Shown: positions 16,057 to 25,238 of the stretch, in pieces
Position numbering within the stretch: the stretch's first letter is position 1
Layout: each line of letters starts with the position of its first letter
Origin: Saprospiraceae bacterium
GTDB taxonomy: Bacteria; Bacteroidota; Bacteroidia; Chitinophagales; Saprospiraceae
NCBI GenBank assembly: GCA_020528935.1
Contig: JAJDFU010000095.1
Span: 1 to 33,973 of the forward strand
Length of the DNA: 33,973 nt
Direction: 5' to 3'
The notes under the pieces: model-generated
Told to the model about the DNA's origin: nothing
The model's database searches: none
Seen by the model: the letters and a program-made list of their open reading frames with translations, nothing else
Translations under genes and position numbers: made by a program

Positions 16057-17802
16057 CTAGTAAGCGTATATCATGCGCTTGGTAGCCAGTCGCCTGCCGT
16101 CCACCCAGAGGCTGTAGGAATAAGTTCCGGGCTGATAGCGGTGATGTTGGTAGTTGTACAGCACCTCGTTGATGCCGGGCCGCAGTTCGATAGGCAGCCG
16201 GACCAGCTCGCGCCCCTGCATATCCGTGACTTGTATGAATGCCTCGCGATAGGGCAGGGGTTCGTGGATGTACACCCCGAAGGTGGTTGCTTCGTCAAAA
16301 GGGTTGGGCCGGTTCTGTAGCAGCTCAAAACCGCGCTGCCTCATTTGAATTTCGGCCGTACTGGTGAACACGATTTTCTGCACCTCTTCGGTGAAGAGAC
16401 TCTCAATGCCGTTGGAGTCCACGGCGCAGGCGGAGAAGAAGTACACCTCCACGCCGGGCAGGCGCAGAGTGTCGGTGGTCCGGTTCAGGACAATGATCGA
16501 GTCCTGATCCTGGTCGCCGTCGCTCCTCCGGATGAAGAGGCGGTAGTTGCCGTAGGACAGGCTGTCTTCAAAGGAAACGACCAGTTCATTGCCCAGTTCT
16601 TCCACCATGAGGTCGTAAGGAGCGGAGGGGCCGGCGGCGGCCATGGCGATGGCATTGCCGTTGATCAGGGTATTGCGGGCCAAATAGTTGAAGTCAATGA
16701 AAAAGCTGTCGATGAGCTGGTCGCCGTCGGTATCCAGGCCGAGTACATCTTCTACGGTGTGCTGGCGGTCTTCATAGCCGGCCTGGCTGGGATCGCCGTC
16801 GCCGTGCTCGTTGGCTGCTGTGAAGCGGATGGCCGGGAAGCCGCGCTCGCGGAAGGGAATGTGGTCTCCGCCCCGCCCTATGCGATCTTCCGGGGTCATG
16901 ATGTTGATCTCGTTGGACGGGGAAAGCTGGGGAGCGGCCATCTCTTGGTACTGCAGCTTGGTGAAGCGGGCGAGCTGCTTGCTGGAGGAGGTGCTCCCGG
17001 CCGAGTAGATGCGCACGTTGATGCTATCGATATGATTCAGGCCGGGGCAGCCGGGAGGAGAGGCCGTGCTGCCGCAGATGGTGCCGCCGATGATATCGTT
17101 GTTGAAGACGGCCTGAAGCTTTGCGTTTTCCCGCACACAATATTCGGCAAAGGCATCGGCACCCAGCAGACCCTGCTCTTCGCCCGTAGTGAGCAGGAAA
17201 GCAATGCTGCGGTTGAAGGTCAGCGGGGCCATGGTGCGGGCCAGCTCCAGCACCAGGGCGCTGCCGCTGACGTTATCCTCCACTCCCTGGGCATCGCAGT
17301 CGGTGTCGCAGCGGTCGGCGCAGCGGCTGTCCAGGTGCCCTTCAACCAGCACCAACTCCCGGGCTTTGGGGCCTTGGCCGGGCAATATGGCCAGTACATT
17401 GCGGTGTTGGGCGGCGCCGCAGATCAGGCGGTCAAACTGCACGTAGCTCACCAGGAGCCGGTTGTCGTTGGCTGCGCTCATCGCCTGGAATGTCTCGTAG
17501 GCCCAGCGCCGTGCAGCACCGATGCCAAAGTTGTCGCTGAGCGTATCCGAACCCGTATTCCGGCTGCCGAAGCTGCTCATCACCTCCAGGTAGGCGCGCA
17601 GGGTGTCGGGGGAGATCGTCTGCACAAGGGCGTCCACCACCTCCTCGGGGTGTTCCACCAGCGTGGCAGGTGCGTAGTCTGCCGGATCAAAGTCTCCTTT
17701 TAACACCCGCTCCGCTTCGGGATTGGTGATGCGGATGTTGGTGGTTTGGCCCGTGGATATTTGGAGAAACAGTACAAACAGTAGTAAACAAGCGGCTTTC
17801 AT
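16057..17802 (-). CDS. Secreted M28 metallopeptidase with T9SS sorting tail
   Basis: This is a zinc aminopeptidase of family M28, 581 residues. After a signal peptide (1-19) come the co-catalytic site residues: His156 and Asp158 (EGHLDSR), bridging Asp176 (GVEDNVSGSA), Glu208-Glu209 (TTGEEQG, general base and ligand), Asp236 (NNDIIGG) and His314 (GGDHIPF). A Cys-rich insert (CADRCDTDCD, 161-169) and a longer loop with CGSTASPPGC are likely disulphide- or metal-stabilised. A fibronectin-III-like domain (about 400-490) follows. The last 85 residues (FELLQNRPNPFDEATTF... ending KRMIYAY) match the type A C-terminal sorting domain of the type IX secretion system, so the enzyme should be exported to the cell surface or medium. 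The start was chosen at the Met that opens the signal peptide. Confidence 0.92.
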   Translation of the reverse strand: MKAACLLLFVLFLQISTGQTTNIRITNPEAERVLKGDFDPADYAPATLVEHPEEVVDALVQTISPDTLRAYLEVMSSFGSRNTGSDTLSDNFGIGAARRWAYETFQAMSAANDNRLLVSYVQFDRLICGAAQHRNVLAILPGQGPKARELVLVEGHLDSRCADRCDTDCDAQGVEDNVSGSALVLELARTMAPLTFNRSIAFLLTTGEEQGLLGADAFAEYCVRENAKLQAVFNNDIIGGTICGSTASPPGCPGLNHIDSINVRIYSAGSTSSSKQLARFTKLQYQEMAAPQLSPSNEINIMTPEDRIGRGGDHIPFRERGFPAIRFTAANEHGDGDPSQAGYEDRQHTVEDVLGLDTDGDQLIDSFFIDFNYLARNTLINGNAIAMAAAGPSAPYDLMVEELGNELVVSFEDSLSYGNYRLFIRRSDGDQDQDSIIVLNRTTDTLRLPGVEVYFFSACAVDSNGIESLFTEEVQKIVFTSTAEIQMRQRGFELLQNRPNPFDEATTFGVYIHEPLPYREAFIQVTDMQGRELVRLPIELRPGINEVLYNYQHHRYQPGTYSYSLWVDGRRLATKRMIYAY

Positions 17803-17965
17803 GTGTATCTCAGGTATGGTGTTCGTTCTGAGTGAAAGGTATAAAAGAAAAAATGGTTGCGAGGGCATGGAGGCCATCCCGGGCAGTCAGGTACCCCAGA
17901 TGGAGGGGGTTGGCCCTGGTCAGGGATTGCCGCACATTTTGTAACCTTGTGAAAAACGCAGGTAT

Positions 17966-18658
17966 ATGAAGCTATTTCCAATGTTGTTGATCGCCGTCCT
18001 GAATATGCCGTTTTTCGCTGCCGGGCAGGCTTGTGAAGCGTTCATGGCTTTTGAGGAAGGCACCAAGCTCGAATACACCTACTACAACAAAAAGGAAAAG
18101 GAGGAGGGCTCTTCCACTCAATACGTCAAGTCGGTTAGGGCCCTGCAGGACGGCGGCACTGTGGCCGTATTCGAAACGGAGCTGCGCGATAAAAAAGGCA
18201 AGGAGGCCATGACCGGCACTTTTGAGGTGAGCTGTCAGGGCAATGCCCTTCGCATGAACGTTAGCGACATGCTCGGTCCCGACATGTCCGAAGCCTTTCA
18301 ACATATGGAAGTGAAGGTGGAGGGTGATGCCCTGATCATCCCCCACGAGCTGGAGGTTGGTCAAACGCTACCCGATGCCCAAAGTGTGGTCACACCCGGG
18401 ATGAACGGCATGAACCTGATGAAATTCACCTTGACCGTCACCGACCGCAGGGTCGTGGCCCGGGAAGAGGTCCGCACGCCTGCCGGCACTTTCGATTGCT
18501 TCAAGATCACCTCCATCTTCAAGACCAAGATGATGGGCAGCCGCGAGTTCACCCAGTCCCAATGGTTGGCCAAGGGAGTTGGCATGGTAAAAGCAGAGAC
18601 CTATGACAAAAAAGGCAAACTGGAAAGCCGGCAGCTTTTGACCGGCCTGGAGCGGTGA
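17966..18658 (+). CDS. TapB-like / DUF3108-like secreted protein
   Basis: The 230-residue product begins with a signal peptide (MKLFPMLLIAVLNMPFFAAGQ) and is then predominantly beta-strand in character. It includes TPAGTFDCFKITS and KGVGMVKAETYDKKGKLESRQLL near the C-terminus, blocks I associate with the Bacteroidota TapB/DUF3108-like group. Family function is not known to me. Such proteins are exported and have a lipocalin- or LolA-like beta architecture by inference. The gene stands alone on its strand. It diverges from the M28 gene across 163 nt and converges on the flippase gene with a 7-nt gap. The confidence is for a real exported protein; the family name is tentative. Confidence 0.75.
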   Translation: MKLFPMLLIAVLNMPFFAAGQACEAFMAFEEGTKLEYTYYNKKEKEEGSSTQYVKSVRALQDGGTVAVFETELRDKKGKEAMTGTFEVSCQGNALRMNVSDMLGPDMSEAFQHMEVKVEGDALIIPHELEVGQTLPDAQSVVTPGMNGMNLMKFTLTVTDRRVVAREEVRTPAGTFDCFKITSIFKTKMMGSREFTQSQWLAKGVGMVKAETYDKKGKLESRQLLTGLER

Positions 18659-18665
18659 ACGATAC

Positions 18666-20159
18666 CTACCGGCGACGGATCTTTTTCCACCACTGCAGCA
18701 ACAGCTTGTTGACCTCCGGCGACACCTGCAGATAGAGCACCGGCGGGAAAAAGAGCAGGGCAAAGAGGCCGCTGCGCAATACAATGTTGAGCAGTGGGAT
18801 CCCGCTGGCCGGCAACAGGTACACCAGCCCGCCGGCCAGCGCCGCCAGTGCGATCAGCAGGGCGGTATGCCCGGAGAAGGGATGGAGGCCCAGCCGCAGC
18901 CAGAGGTACCCGCCCCGCAGCAGGTTGAAGCTGGTGATGGCTATAAACGAAGCCAGGGCCGCGCCCTGAATGCCCATGCGCGGAATGAAGAAGTAATTGA
19001 GCAGGACATTGACCACGCCCAGCCCCAGCACGGCATACAGGTTGAAGCGATAGTGACTCGAAAAGGCAATGATCTGTCCGTTCACGCTGAAGGCCATGTC
19101 CACCAGCTTGCCCGAGCCGATGAGTACGACCACCCAGCTGGCCGCCTTCAGGGTTTCGTACTTGGCCGTGAGCCGGAAGAGGTCGTCCAGGTTCAGGACT
19201 ATGGCTCCGAAGACGAACAGCCCGAAGATGAGCAGGTTGATGGAGGAGCGCTTGTAAATGTGCTCGATCTCCCGGGTGTTGCCCTCCGTCCAGGCCTTGG
19301 CAATGATGGGGCTGGCGATGGCGTATATGGAACGGGTGGGCATTTCAATGGCGTTGCCGATGAACTGGCCGATGCCGTAAATGCCAGTATTGCTCAGATT
19401 GGTCAGGGTGGAGATCATGATGTGATCCAGCTGAAAGGCGAAAATGCTGCCCACCTGACCCAGCATGCCGTACAGTCCGTAGTGGGTCATTTCGCGCAGC
19501 TGGCCGGAGCGCCACACCGGCGACCTCGCCTTCAGGCGCAGCTCGCCCAATTGCCAAAGGTACCACAGCATGCCGATCACGATGAGTCCTTCCATGATCA
19601 AAATGCCGGCGATGTATTCCTGCAGGCCCAGAAAACCGGCCCAGGATAGAAGGATAAGTATGGGAAGTGCTATTTTTGGCCACAGGTTTTTGAAAATGCC
19701 CGGCACCACAATGCGGTGAAAGTTGCTGATGTAGTTGCCCAGCAGGGTGTACAACAACAGCAGAAAGGTAAAAAGGAGGATGACGGGCAGGTAGGTGTCG
19801 ATCAATCCGGCATTGGGAAACTGCAATTGCCCCAGCAGGCGCAGCAGCGCTTCTCTGCCCAGCACAAGCAGGAGGGCGAACACACTGAAGAAGATCAACA
19901 CCGCTCCGAGCAGGAAGCTCAGAAAACCCCGATGCCCGGTTTCGGGCTCGCGAAAGGCCGGAAAGTAGCGTATGGCCACTGCTCCCAGGCCGAGCGAGGC
20001 AAAGGGCATGAAAAAATTGGCCGTGCTGTACAGGAACAAAAACAAGCCGTAGCGCGCCTCCTCCAGGGGGTACACAAACAAGATGCTCAAAGCACCGATC
20101 CCTGCGGCCGCGTAGTTGACCACGGTTTGCTTGATGCCTTGCCGTTGGATAATGCCCAT
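18666..20159 (-). CDS. Polysaccharide flippase (Wzx/MOP superfamily)
   Basis: The 497-residue integral membrane protein has about 12-14 hydrophobic helices along its whole length. It begins MGIIQRQGIKQTVVNYAAAGIG, a typical N-terminus of polysaccharide biosynthesis (RfbX/Wzx) proteins, with the family's Arg/Gln-containing first segment before helix one. Such proteins flip undecaprenyl-linked glycan units across the inner membrane. The chosen ATG is the one that opens the family-like sequence. The frame runs 49 codons further upstream, but that part overlaps the start of pseB on the other strand. It diverges from the pseudaminic-acid operon across 70 nt, so it is the natural exporter for a nonulosonate-containing glycan made here. 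A basic tail (WWKKIRRR) ends the protein. Confidence 0.88.
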   Translation of the reverse strand: MGIIQRQGIKQTVVNYAAAGIGALSILFVYPLEEARYGLFLFLYSTANFFMPFASLGLGAVAIRYFPAFREPETGHRGFLSFLLGAVLIFFSVFALLLVLGREALLRLLGQLQFPNAGLIDTYLPVILLFTFLLLLYTLLGNYISNFHRIVVPGIFKNLWPKIALPILILLSWAGFLGLQEYIAGILIMEGLIVIGMLWYLWQLGELRLKARSPVWRSGQLREMTHYGLYGMLGQVGSIFAFQLDHIMISTLTNLSNTGIYGIGQFIGNAIEMPTRSIYAIASPIIAKAWTEGNTREIEHIYKRSSINLLIFGLFVFGAIVLNLDDLFRLTAKYETLKAASWVVVLIGSGKLVDMAFSVNGQIIAFSSHYRFNLYAVLGLGVVNVLLNYFFIPRMGIQGAALASFIAITSFNLLRGGYLWLRLGLHPFSGHTALLIALAALAGGLVYLLPASGIPLLNIVLRSGLFALLFFPPVLYLQVSPEVNKLLLQWWKKIRRR

Positions 20160-20229
20160 AGCTTGAAGCCCTGATTCGCCCGCTGCATGCCAGCCGGGCA
20201 AAAGTACGCATTGAAACACAGACCAGGAC

Positions 20230-21264
20230 ATGATGGATTTGAACGGGAAGTCGATATTGATCACAGGAGGAACGGGCTCTTTCGGCAAAGCATTTGTCGC
20301 GCGCATTCTTCAGCAGTTTCCACAGGTCAGGCGCCTGGTGATTTATTCCCGGGACGAACTCAAGCAGTTTGAGATGGCACAGCGCTTTTCGCCCCGCGAG
20401 CACAAGGCCCTGCGTTATTTCATCGGCGACATTCGCGATGGAGATCGCTTTCGCCGGGCCTGCGAGGGCATCGAGATCATCGTGCATGCCGCAGCCCTCA
20501 AGCAGGTGCCCACCGCCGAGTACAATCCCTTTGAATGCATAAAGACCAATGTGCTGGGCGCGCAAAATGTCGTGGAGGCTGCTCTGGACTGCGGCGTGAA
20601 AAAGGTCGTGGCGCTTTCGACGGACAAAGCGGCGGCCCCCATCAATCTGTACGGAGCCACCAAGCTGTGCTCGGACAAGCTCTTCATCGCGGCCAATAAG
20701 ATGAAAGGGCAGCGCGACCTCACCTTTTCCGTGGTGCGCTACGGCAACGTGATGGGTTCCCGCGGCTCGGTCATTCCCTTTTTCCTGAACAGGCGCAAGG
20801 AGGGCGTCCTGCCCATTACCGATCCGCGCATGACGCGCTTCAACATTTCCCTGGAGGAAGGGGTGGACCTGGTGGTCCATGCGCTGGGCCACGCCTGGGG
20901 CGGCGAAATTTTCGTGCCCAAGATTCCCTCCTACCGCATCACGGATGTGGCCGAAGCCATCTGCCCCCATTGCGAGCACCGGGTGGTGGGCATCCGACCC
21001 GGCGAAAAGATCCATGAGGAGATGATCACCGAAGCGGATTCGCACACCACCGTGGACCTGGGCAAGTACTACGCCATTCTGCCGCAGCTGCCCCACTGGT
21101 CGCTGGAGGACTACCTCAAAAAGACGGGAGCCAAACCCGTGCCGGCCGGATTCAGTTATAATTCCGGCACCAACGACGAGTGGCTGACCGTGGACCAGAT
21201 TCGGGAACTCATCCGGCTGCATGTAGATGCCGCATTTACCGTTGAACCCTCGCGCGTATCATGA
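20230..21264 (+). CDS. pseB: PseB: UDP-GlcNAc 4,6-dehydratase (inverting)
   Basis: PseB catalyses the first step of pseudaminic acid synthesis: it converts UDP-GlcNAc to the 4-keto-6-deoxy sugar with C5 inversion, using NADP+. The 344-residue extended-SDR protein has TGGTGSFG (12-19) for nucleotide binding, the catalytic STDKAAAPINLYGATK block with Thr131, Asp132, Lys133, Tyr141 and Lys145, and VVRYGNVMGSRGSVIPFF after it. The STDKA signature, with Lys next to Asp, separates FlaA1/PseB-type dehydratases from ordinary Rml-type ones. These positions appear to coincide with the H. pylori FlaA1 numbering as I recall it. Two tandem ATGs open the gene; I took the first. The stop overlaps the pseC start in an ATGA. 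It heads the six-gene operon that ends at 26302. Confidence 0.96.
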   Translation: MMDLNGKSILITGGTGSFGKAFVARILQQFPQVRRLVIYSRDELKQFEMAQRFSPREHKALRYFIGDIRDGDRFRRACEGIEIIVHAAALKQVPTAEYNPFECIKTNVLGAQNVVEAALDCGVKKVVALSTDKAAAPINLYGATKLCSDKLFIAANKMKGQRDLTFSVVRYGNVMGSRGSVIPFFLNRRKEGVLPITDPRMTRFNISLEEGVDLVVHALGHAWGGEIFVPKIPSYRITDVAEAICPHCEHRVVGIRPGEKIHEEMITEADSHTTVDLGKYYAILPQLPHWSLEDYLKKTGAKPVPAGFSYNSGTNDEWLTVDQIRELIRLHVDAAFTVEPSRVS

Positions 21265-22439
21265 AAAAAATACCCTACGGACGCCAGCATATCACCGAGG
21301 AGGACATCGAGGCCGTCGTGGAGGTACTGAAGTCCGACTTTCTCACACAAGGGCCGCGCATTGGCGCTTTCGAGCAAGCCTTTGCCGAATACGTGGGTGC
21401 CCGCTATGCCGTGGCGGTCTCCAACGGCACCGCCGCCCTTCACCTTTGCGCCCTGGCGCTGAACGTAGAACCCGGCCAGAAGGTCATTACCAGCCCCATC
21501 ACCTTTGCCGCCTCGGCCAATTGCATTCGCTATGCCGGGGGAGAGGTCGTCTTTGCCGACATCGATCCGGAAACGATCCTGTTGGACCTGGACAGGACGG
21601 CCGCCCTGCTGGAGTCTGCGCCCCGGGGTACCTATGCCGGCATCATACCGGTAGATTTTGCGGGCTATCCCGTGCAAATGGATGCCTTCCGGCAACTGGC
21701 CGATGCCTACGACCTCTGGATCATCGAGGATTCCTGCCATGCGCCCGGCGGCTCCTATGCCGATGCCCGGGGCGAGATCCAGCGCTGCGGCAACGGCGCC
21801 TATGCCGACCTGGCCATTTTTTCCTTTCATCCGGTAAAACACATCGCCAGCGGCGAAGGCGGCATGATCACCACGAACCGCAAAGACCTCTACGAGCGCC
21901 TCCAGTTTTTGCGTACCCACGGCATCACCAAGCGCGAAGACCTGCTGGCCGAAAACCACGGCGGCTGGTACTACGAGATGGTGGAGTTGGGCTACAACTA
22001 CCGCCTGACCGACATCCAGGCCGCCCTCGGCCACAGCCAGCTCAGCCGGGCGGAAGACGGACTGGCCCGCCGCCGGGCCATCGCCGGGCGCTACGACGAA
22101 GCCTTCGCCGAAACCGCCGTGCAGACCATCGCCCCGGCGCCCGGTTTTCACCATGCCTACCATCTGTACGTCATCCAGGTGCCGGACCGCGGGGGCCTGT
22201 ACGAGCACCTGCGCCAAAAGGGCATCTACGCCCAGGTGCACTACATTCCGGTCCATCTGCAGCCCTACTACCGGCGGTTCGGCTGGAAAAAGGGCGATCT
22301 GCCCCATGCCGAGACCTATTACGAGCATTGCCTGAGCCTGCCTATGTATCCGACCCTTGCGCCGGAAGAACAGGACTATGTCATTGAAGAGGTACTCGAC
22401 TTTTTTAGCTTAGCGCCTGCCGCTCGAACGGAGGCGTAA
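21261..22439 (+). CDS. pseC: PseC: UDP-4-keto-sugar aminotransferase
   Basis: This PLP enzyme of the DegT/DnrJ/EryC1 family transfers an amino group to the PseB product, giving UDP-4-amino-4,6-dideoxy-N-acetyl-beta-L-altrosamine. Visible residues in the 392-aa protein are Lys193 (SFHPVKHIASGEGG), which holds PLP, Asp157 (IIEDSCHA), which contacts the pyridine nitrogen, and the SNGTAALH phosphate-binding turn (54-61). The N-terminus IPYGRQHITEEDI and the GYNYRLTDIQAALG block are characteristic of PseC. The ATG overlaps the pseB stop. Its product is normally N-acetylated at C4 by PseH, but no PseH gene follows. A methyltransferase gene occupies that position instead. Confidence 0.95.
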   Translation: MKKIPYGRQHITEEDIEAVVEVLKSDFLTQGPRIGAFEQAFAEYVGARYAVAVSNGTAALHLCALALNVEPGQKVITSPITFAASANCIRYAGGEVVFADIDPETILLDLDRTAALLESAPRGTYAGIIPVDFAGYPVQMDAFRQLADAYDLWIIEDSCHAPGGSYADARGEIQRCGNGAYADLAIFSFHPVKHIASGEGGMITTNRKDLYERLQFLRTHGITKREDLLAENHGGWYYEMVELGYNYRLTDIQAALGHSQLSRAEDGLARRRAIAGRYDEAFAETAVQTIAPAPGFHHAYHLYVIQVPDRGGLYEHLRQKGIYAQVHYIPVHLQPYYRRFGWKKGDLPHAETYYEHCLSLPMYPTLAPEEQDYVIEEVLDFFSLAPAARTEA

Positions 22440-22460
22440 TCGCTTCGAAAACACAAGTGC

Positions 22461-23345
22461 ATGCACGATATTGTCAAAAATGAATTCGGATTTTATGAGG
22501 TCGCCGAAAAACCGAGCCCCGAGGCCTTGAGGGCGTACTACACCGAGAAGTATTACCAGAACGCAAAGACCGATACGTATTCGAGGGCTATTACCGAGGA
22601 GGAGAAGATCTACAAGTACAACAAGGTAGAGCAGCGGTTCCGCTATCTGGAGAACAAGGTGGATGCCGATTTTGAGGAAAGTCCGGCCTTCCTGGATGTC
22701 GGATGCGGAGAGGGCTTTGCCCTTCATTACTTCAAGCAAAGAGGTTGGTCCGTAACGGGTTTGGAGTACAGCTCCTATGCCTGTTCTTTTTTTCATCCGG
22801 ATTGTTGCGACGATCTGATAACCGGCGACATTGCGGAGAATCTCTCCGATCTGGCCGATCGCCGGGATGTGTACGACCTGATCTGGTTGGACAACGTACT
22901 GGAGCACGTCAGGGATCCGCTGCAGCTGCTGAATCAGGTGCGCCAACTGGGCTGTTTTTTGGTTGTGGAAGTGCCCAACGATTTTTCACCGCTTCAGATG
23001 GCTTTGTTGGAAGCGGGAAAAATTGACCGGGAGTTTTGGGTCAGCCTGCCGGACCATCTTTCGTACTTCAACAAAGAAGGCTTGCTCAATATAGCGGAGC
23101 AGTCCGGCTGGAAACCGGTCGGCGTTTTAGCTGATTTTCCGATCGACTGGTTTTTGGCCAACGATCATTCCAACTACGTCGAGAACCGAACGGTGGGCAA
23201 GCAGGCCCACTACGCCCGCGTAGCGATCGACCTGCTCATGCACGAAGAGTCCGTCGCCAAAACCAACCGCCTGTACGAAACCCTGGCCGATCTGGGAATG
23301 GGCCGGCAGATCGTAGCCTTCCTGGAAAATCCGGAAATTGCTTAG
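22461..23345 (+). CDS. Class I SAM-dependent methyltransferase in pse operon
   Basis: The 294-residue product carries motif I FLDVGCGEGFA (77-87), an acidic strand-2 end (GLEYSSYA), and YDLIWLDNVLEHVRDP, the usual post-motif of Methyltransf_23-type enzymes. An N-terminal domain of about 70 residues and a C-terminal helical domain of about 90 residues (LLMHEESVAKTNRLYETLADLGMGRQ) flank the Rossmann core and are probably specific to the substrate. It lies 21 nt after pseC and 1 nt before the cytidylyltransferase start, so it is part of the operon. The likely role is methylation of an oxygen or nitrogen on the nonulosonate or on its acyl substituent. The substrate is not visible from sequence. 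Confidence 0.85.
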   Translation: MHDIVKNEFGFYEVAEKPSPEALRAYYTEKYYQNAKTDTYSRAITEEEKIYKYNKVEQRFRYLENKVDADFEESPAFLDVGCGEGFALHYFKQRGWSVTGLEYSSYACSFFHPDCCDDLITGDIAENLSDLADRRDVYDLIWLDNVLEHVRDPLQLLNQVRQLGCFLVVEVPNDFSPLQMALLEAGKIDREFWVSLPDHLSYFNKEGLLNIAEQSGWKPVGVLADFPIDWFLANDHSNYVENRTVGKQAHYARVAIDLLMHEESVAKTNRLYETLADLGMGRQIVAFLENPEIA

Positions 23346-23346
23346 G

Positions 23347-24192
23347 TTGAAAACTGCTTGCATCATACAAGCCCGCATGACCTCCAGCCGCCTTCCGGGC
23401 AAGGTCCTTCTGCCGCTTCCCTACGGGGGCTCGGTGACGGCACTGGAGCAGGTGTTGCGTCGGGCCGGGGCCTGTGGGCGCATCGATCAGGTGGTGGTAG
23501 CCACTACTACGAATCCCGAAGACGATGCCATCGAGGCGCTGTGCCGGGCAAAAGGGCTTTCGTGCTTCCGGGGCAGTGAGCACCACGTGCTGGAGCGCTT
23601 CTGGGGTGCTGCGAAATCCGTACAGGCCGATCGCATTGTGCGCGTCACGGCCGATTGCCCCTGCCTCGATCCCGCCATCCTGGACCGGGTGCTGGTGGAG
23701 CACGAGCGGGAAGAGGCCGACTTCACCTCGAGTGGCATCCGCCGAAGCTTCCCGATCGGCATCGACCAGGGGGTGTTTTCCTTTGAGATGCTGGAAGCGG
23801 CTTACCGGAATGCCCGCCATGCACACGAACGCGAACACGTGACCCCGTATTTCTACCAAACGCACCCGGAGCGGTACAAGATCCACATCGTTGCCGCCGA
23901 ACCGGAAGAGCACCGGCCCGAACTCCGCCTGACCCTGGATACGCGGGCCGATTACCTCATGCTCTGTGCCCTGTACGATCAGCTGTACTCCCGGGACGAC
24001 CTCTTTCGCCTGCCCAGCATCCTCGCACTCCTGGATCAAAAAGGATGGATTGCCGGAATCAACGCGCAAACGGTGCAAAAGCGCATCTATTCCAGTCTGG
24101 AGGAAGAGCTGCATGCGCTTCGAGCATGGGCAGACCGGCAAGACCTGCACCGCGCGCTTGCCTTTTTGAATACGCATATTTCCAATTCATGA
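23347..24192 (+). CDS. spsF: SpsF-type CMP-nonulosonate cytidylyltransferase
   Basis: This is a CTP_transf_3 family enzyme. It begins MKTACIIQARMTSSRLPGK, the SpsF signature with the CTP-binding QAR...RLPGK loop, and continues with RVTADCPCLDP and TLDTRADYLML. In this operon it should activate the finished nonulosonate as its CMP-sugar, the PseF step. It is an SpsF-type protein rather than the IPARGGSKR type seen in Campylobacter PseF. The best start is a TTG one base after the stop of the methyltransferase gene. An in-frame TTG three codons earlier (23338) is also possible but overlaps that stop. Length 281 residues. The stop overlaps the pseG start in an ATGA. A weaker start codon may lower its output relative to its neighbours. 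Confidence 0.87.
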   Translation: MKTACIIQARMTSSRLPGKVLLPLPYGGSVTALEQVLRRAGACGRIDQVVVATTTNPEDDAIEALCRAKGLSCFRGSEHHVLERFWGAAKSVQADRIVRVTADCPCLDPAILDRVLVEHEREEADFTSSGIRRSFPIGIDQGVFSFEMLEAAYRNARHAHEREHVTPYFYQTHPERYKIHIVAAEPEEHRPELRLTLDTRADYLMLCALYDQLYSRDDLFRLPSILALLDQKGWIAGINAQTVQKRIYSSLEEELHALRAWADRQDLHRALAFLNTHISNS

Positions 24193-25238
24193 TGGAAGTC
24201 TTCCTGCTTGCGGATGCTCACCACCGGATCGGGACCGGCCATGTGACCCGTTGCCTTTGGCTGGCCGAAGCGATACGCGAACGGAGAGGAAGGGCCTGCT
24301 TCCTGTTGCGCGAATCGGCCCGTTTTGCCCGGGAACGCGTTGAGGCCGAGGGGTTTCCCGTCCTGCTGGTTCCGGACGAACAACTGGATGATGCCGGAAC
24401 CTTGCTGGACCAGGTAAAGCGCCGGGCGGAAATGGCAAACCCCTGGATGCTCACCGATGGTGATGAAGCCGGATGGTACGAGCTCGATTTTCAACGGGCG
24501 ATCCGGTCTGCGGGGGTCCGTCTGATGATGATCGTATTCCCCATCGAAGGGCGCTTTGAGGTGGATATCCTGCACAATCAAAACCCCCGTTCACTGGATC
24601 ACACCTACGAATTGCTGCCCGACACGCGATTGTTGGCCGGCCTGGAGTATCTGATCCTGGCCCCGGTCTTCCGCAACTCGAGCTGGAAGCCGCCGGAAAA
24701 GGCGATCCGGACGGTTTTCGTCAATTTCGGAGGAGCCGATCCCCAGGATCAGACGATCCGGGTCTGCCGGCTGCTGAACGATCGCTTTCCCCAATGGACC
24801 CAGATTGTGGTCGTCGGAGGCCTGTACAACCACAGAGCAGCGCTGGAAAAAACACTGAAGGCGAAAACCGAGGGTCCGCCTTCCCGCCTGTATCAAAACA
24901 CACCCGCTATGGCCGAGCTGATGCGCGAGGCCGATCTGGCCATTACTGCGGGAGGATTGACGGCCTGGGAGCTGGGCATCCTCGGAGTGCCCAACGTCGT
25001 GCTCCCCGGTTCCGAACGCGAGCGCCTGACAGCCGACTATCTGGCTGAGCGGGGAAAGATCTTTTTTCCCGGTCCGGCCCGGGAGGTGACGGAGGATGAC
25101 CTTTGCCGGCTGCTCGCCCTGCTGGAAAAAGAGCCGGAGCGGCGGCAACGCCAATCCAGGGGGCTGTTCGAGTTGTTAAATCCCCAGGGAATTGAACGCG
25201 TAGTGGATGCCCTTTTTGAGATGCATTCGCCCAACTGA
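24189..25238 (+). CDS. pseG: PseG: UDP-sugar hydrolase of Pse pathway
   Basis: PseG removes UDP from UDP-2,4-diacetamido-2,4,6-trideoxy-beta-L-altropyranose, releasing the free sugar for PseI. The 349-residue GT-B-fold protein has the diagnostic GTGHVTRCLWLA block, with His18 as the expected catalytic base, and a C-terminal nucleotide-binding region, FVNFGGADPQDQT and ITAGGLTAWELGILGVPNVVLP. Both are close to the MurG-like family pattern. Some PseG proteins are fused to a PseH acetyltransferase, but this one ends without any GNAT domain. I placed the start at the first of two tandem ATGs overlapping the cytidylyltransferase stop. The frame stays open 48 codons upstream, inside the previous gene, without similarity. 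A 14-nt gap separates it from pseI. Confidence 0.9.
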   Translation: MMEVFLLADAHHRIGTGHVTRCLWLAEAIRERRGRACFLLRESARFARERVEAEGFPVLLVPDEQLDDAGTLLDQVKRRAEMANPWMLTDGDEAGWYELDFQRAIRSAGVRLMMIVFPIEGRFEVDILHNQNPRSLDHTYELLPDTRLLAGLEYLILAPVFRNSSWKPPEKAIRTVFVNFGGADPQDQTIRVCRLLNDRFPQWTQIVVVGGLYNHRAALEKTLKAKTEGPPSRLYQNTPAMAELMREADLAITAGGLTAWELGILGVPNVVLPGSERERLTADYLAERGKIFFPGPAREVTEDDLCRLLALLEKEPERRQRQSRGLFELLNPQGIERVVDALFEMHSPN

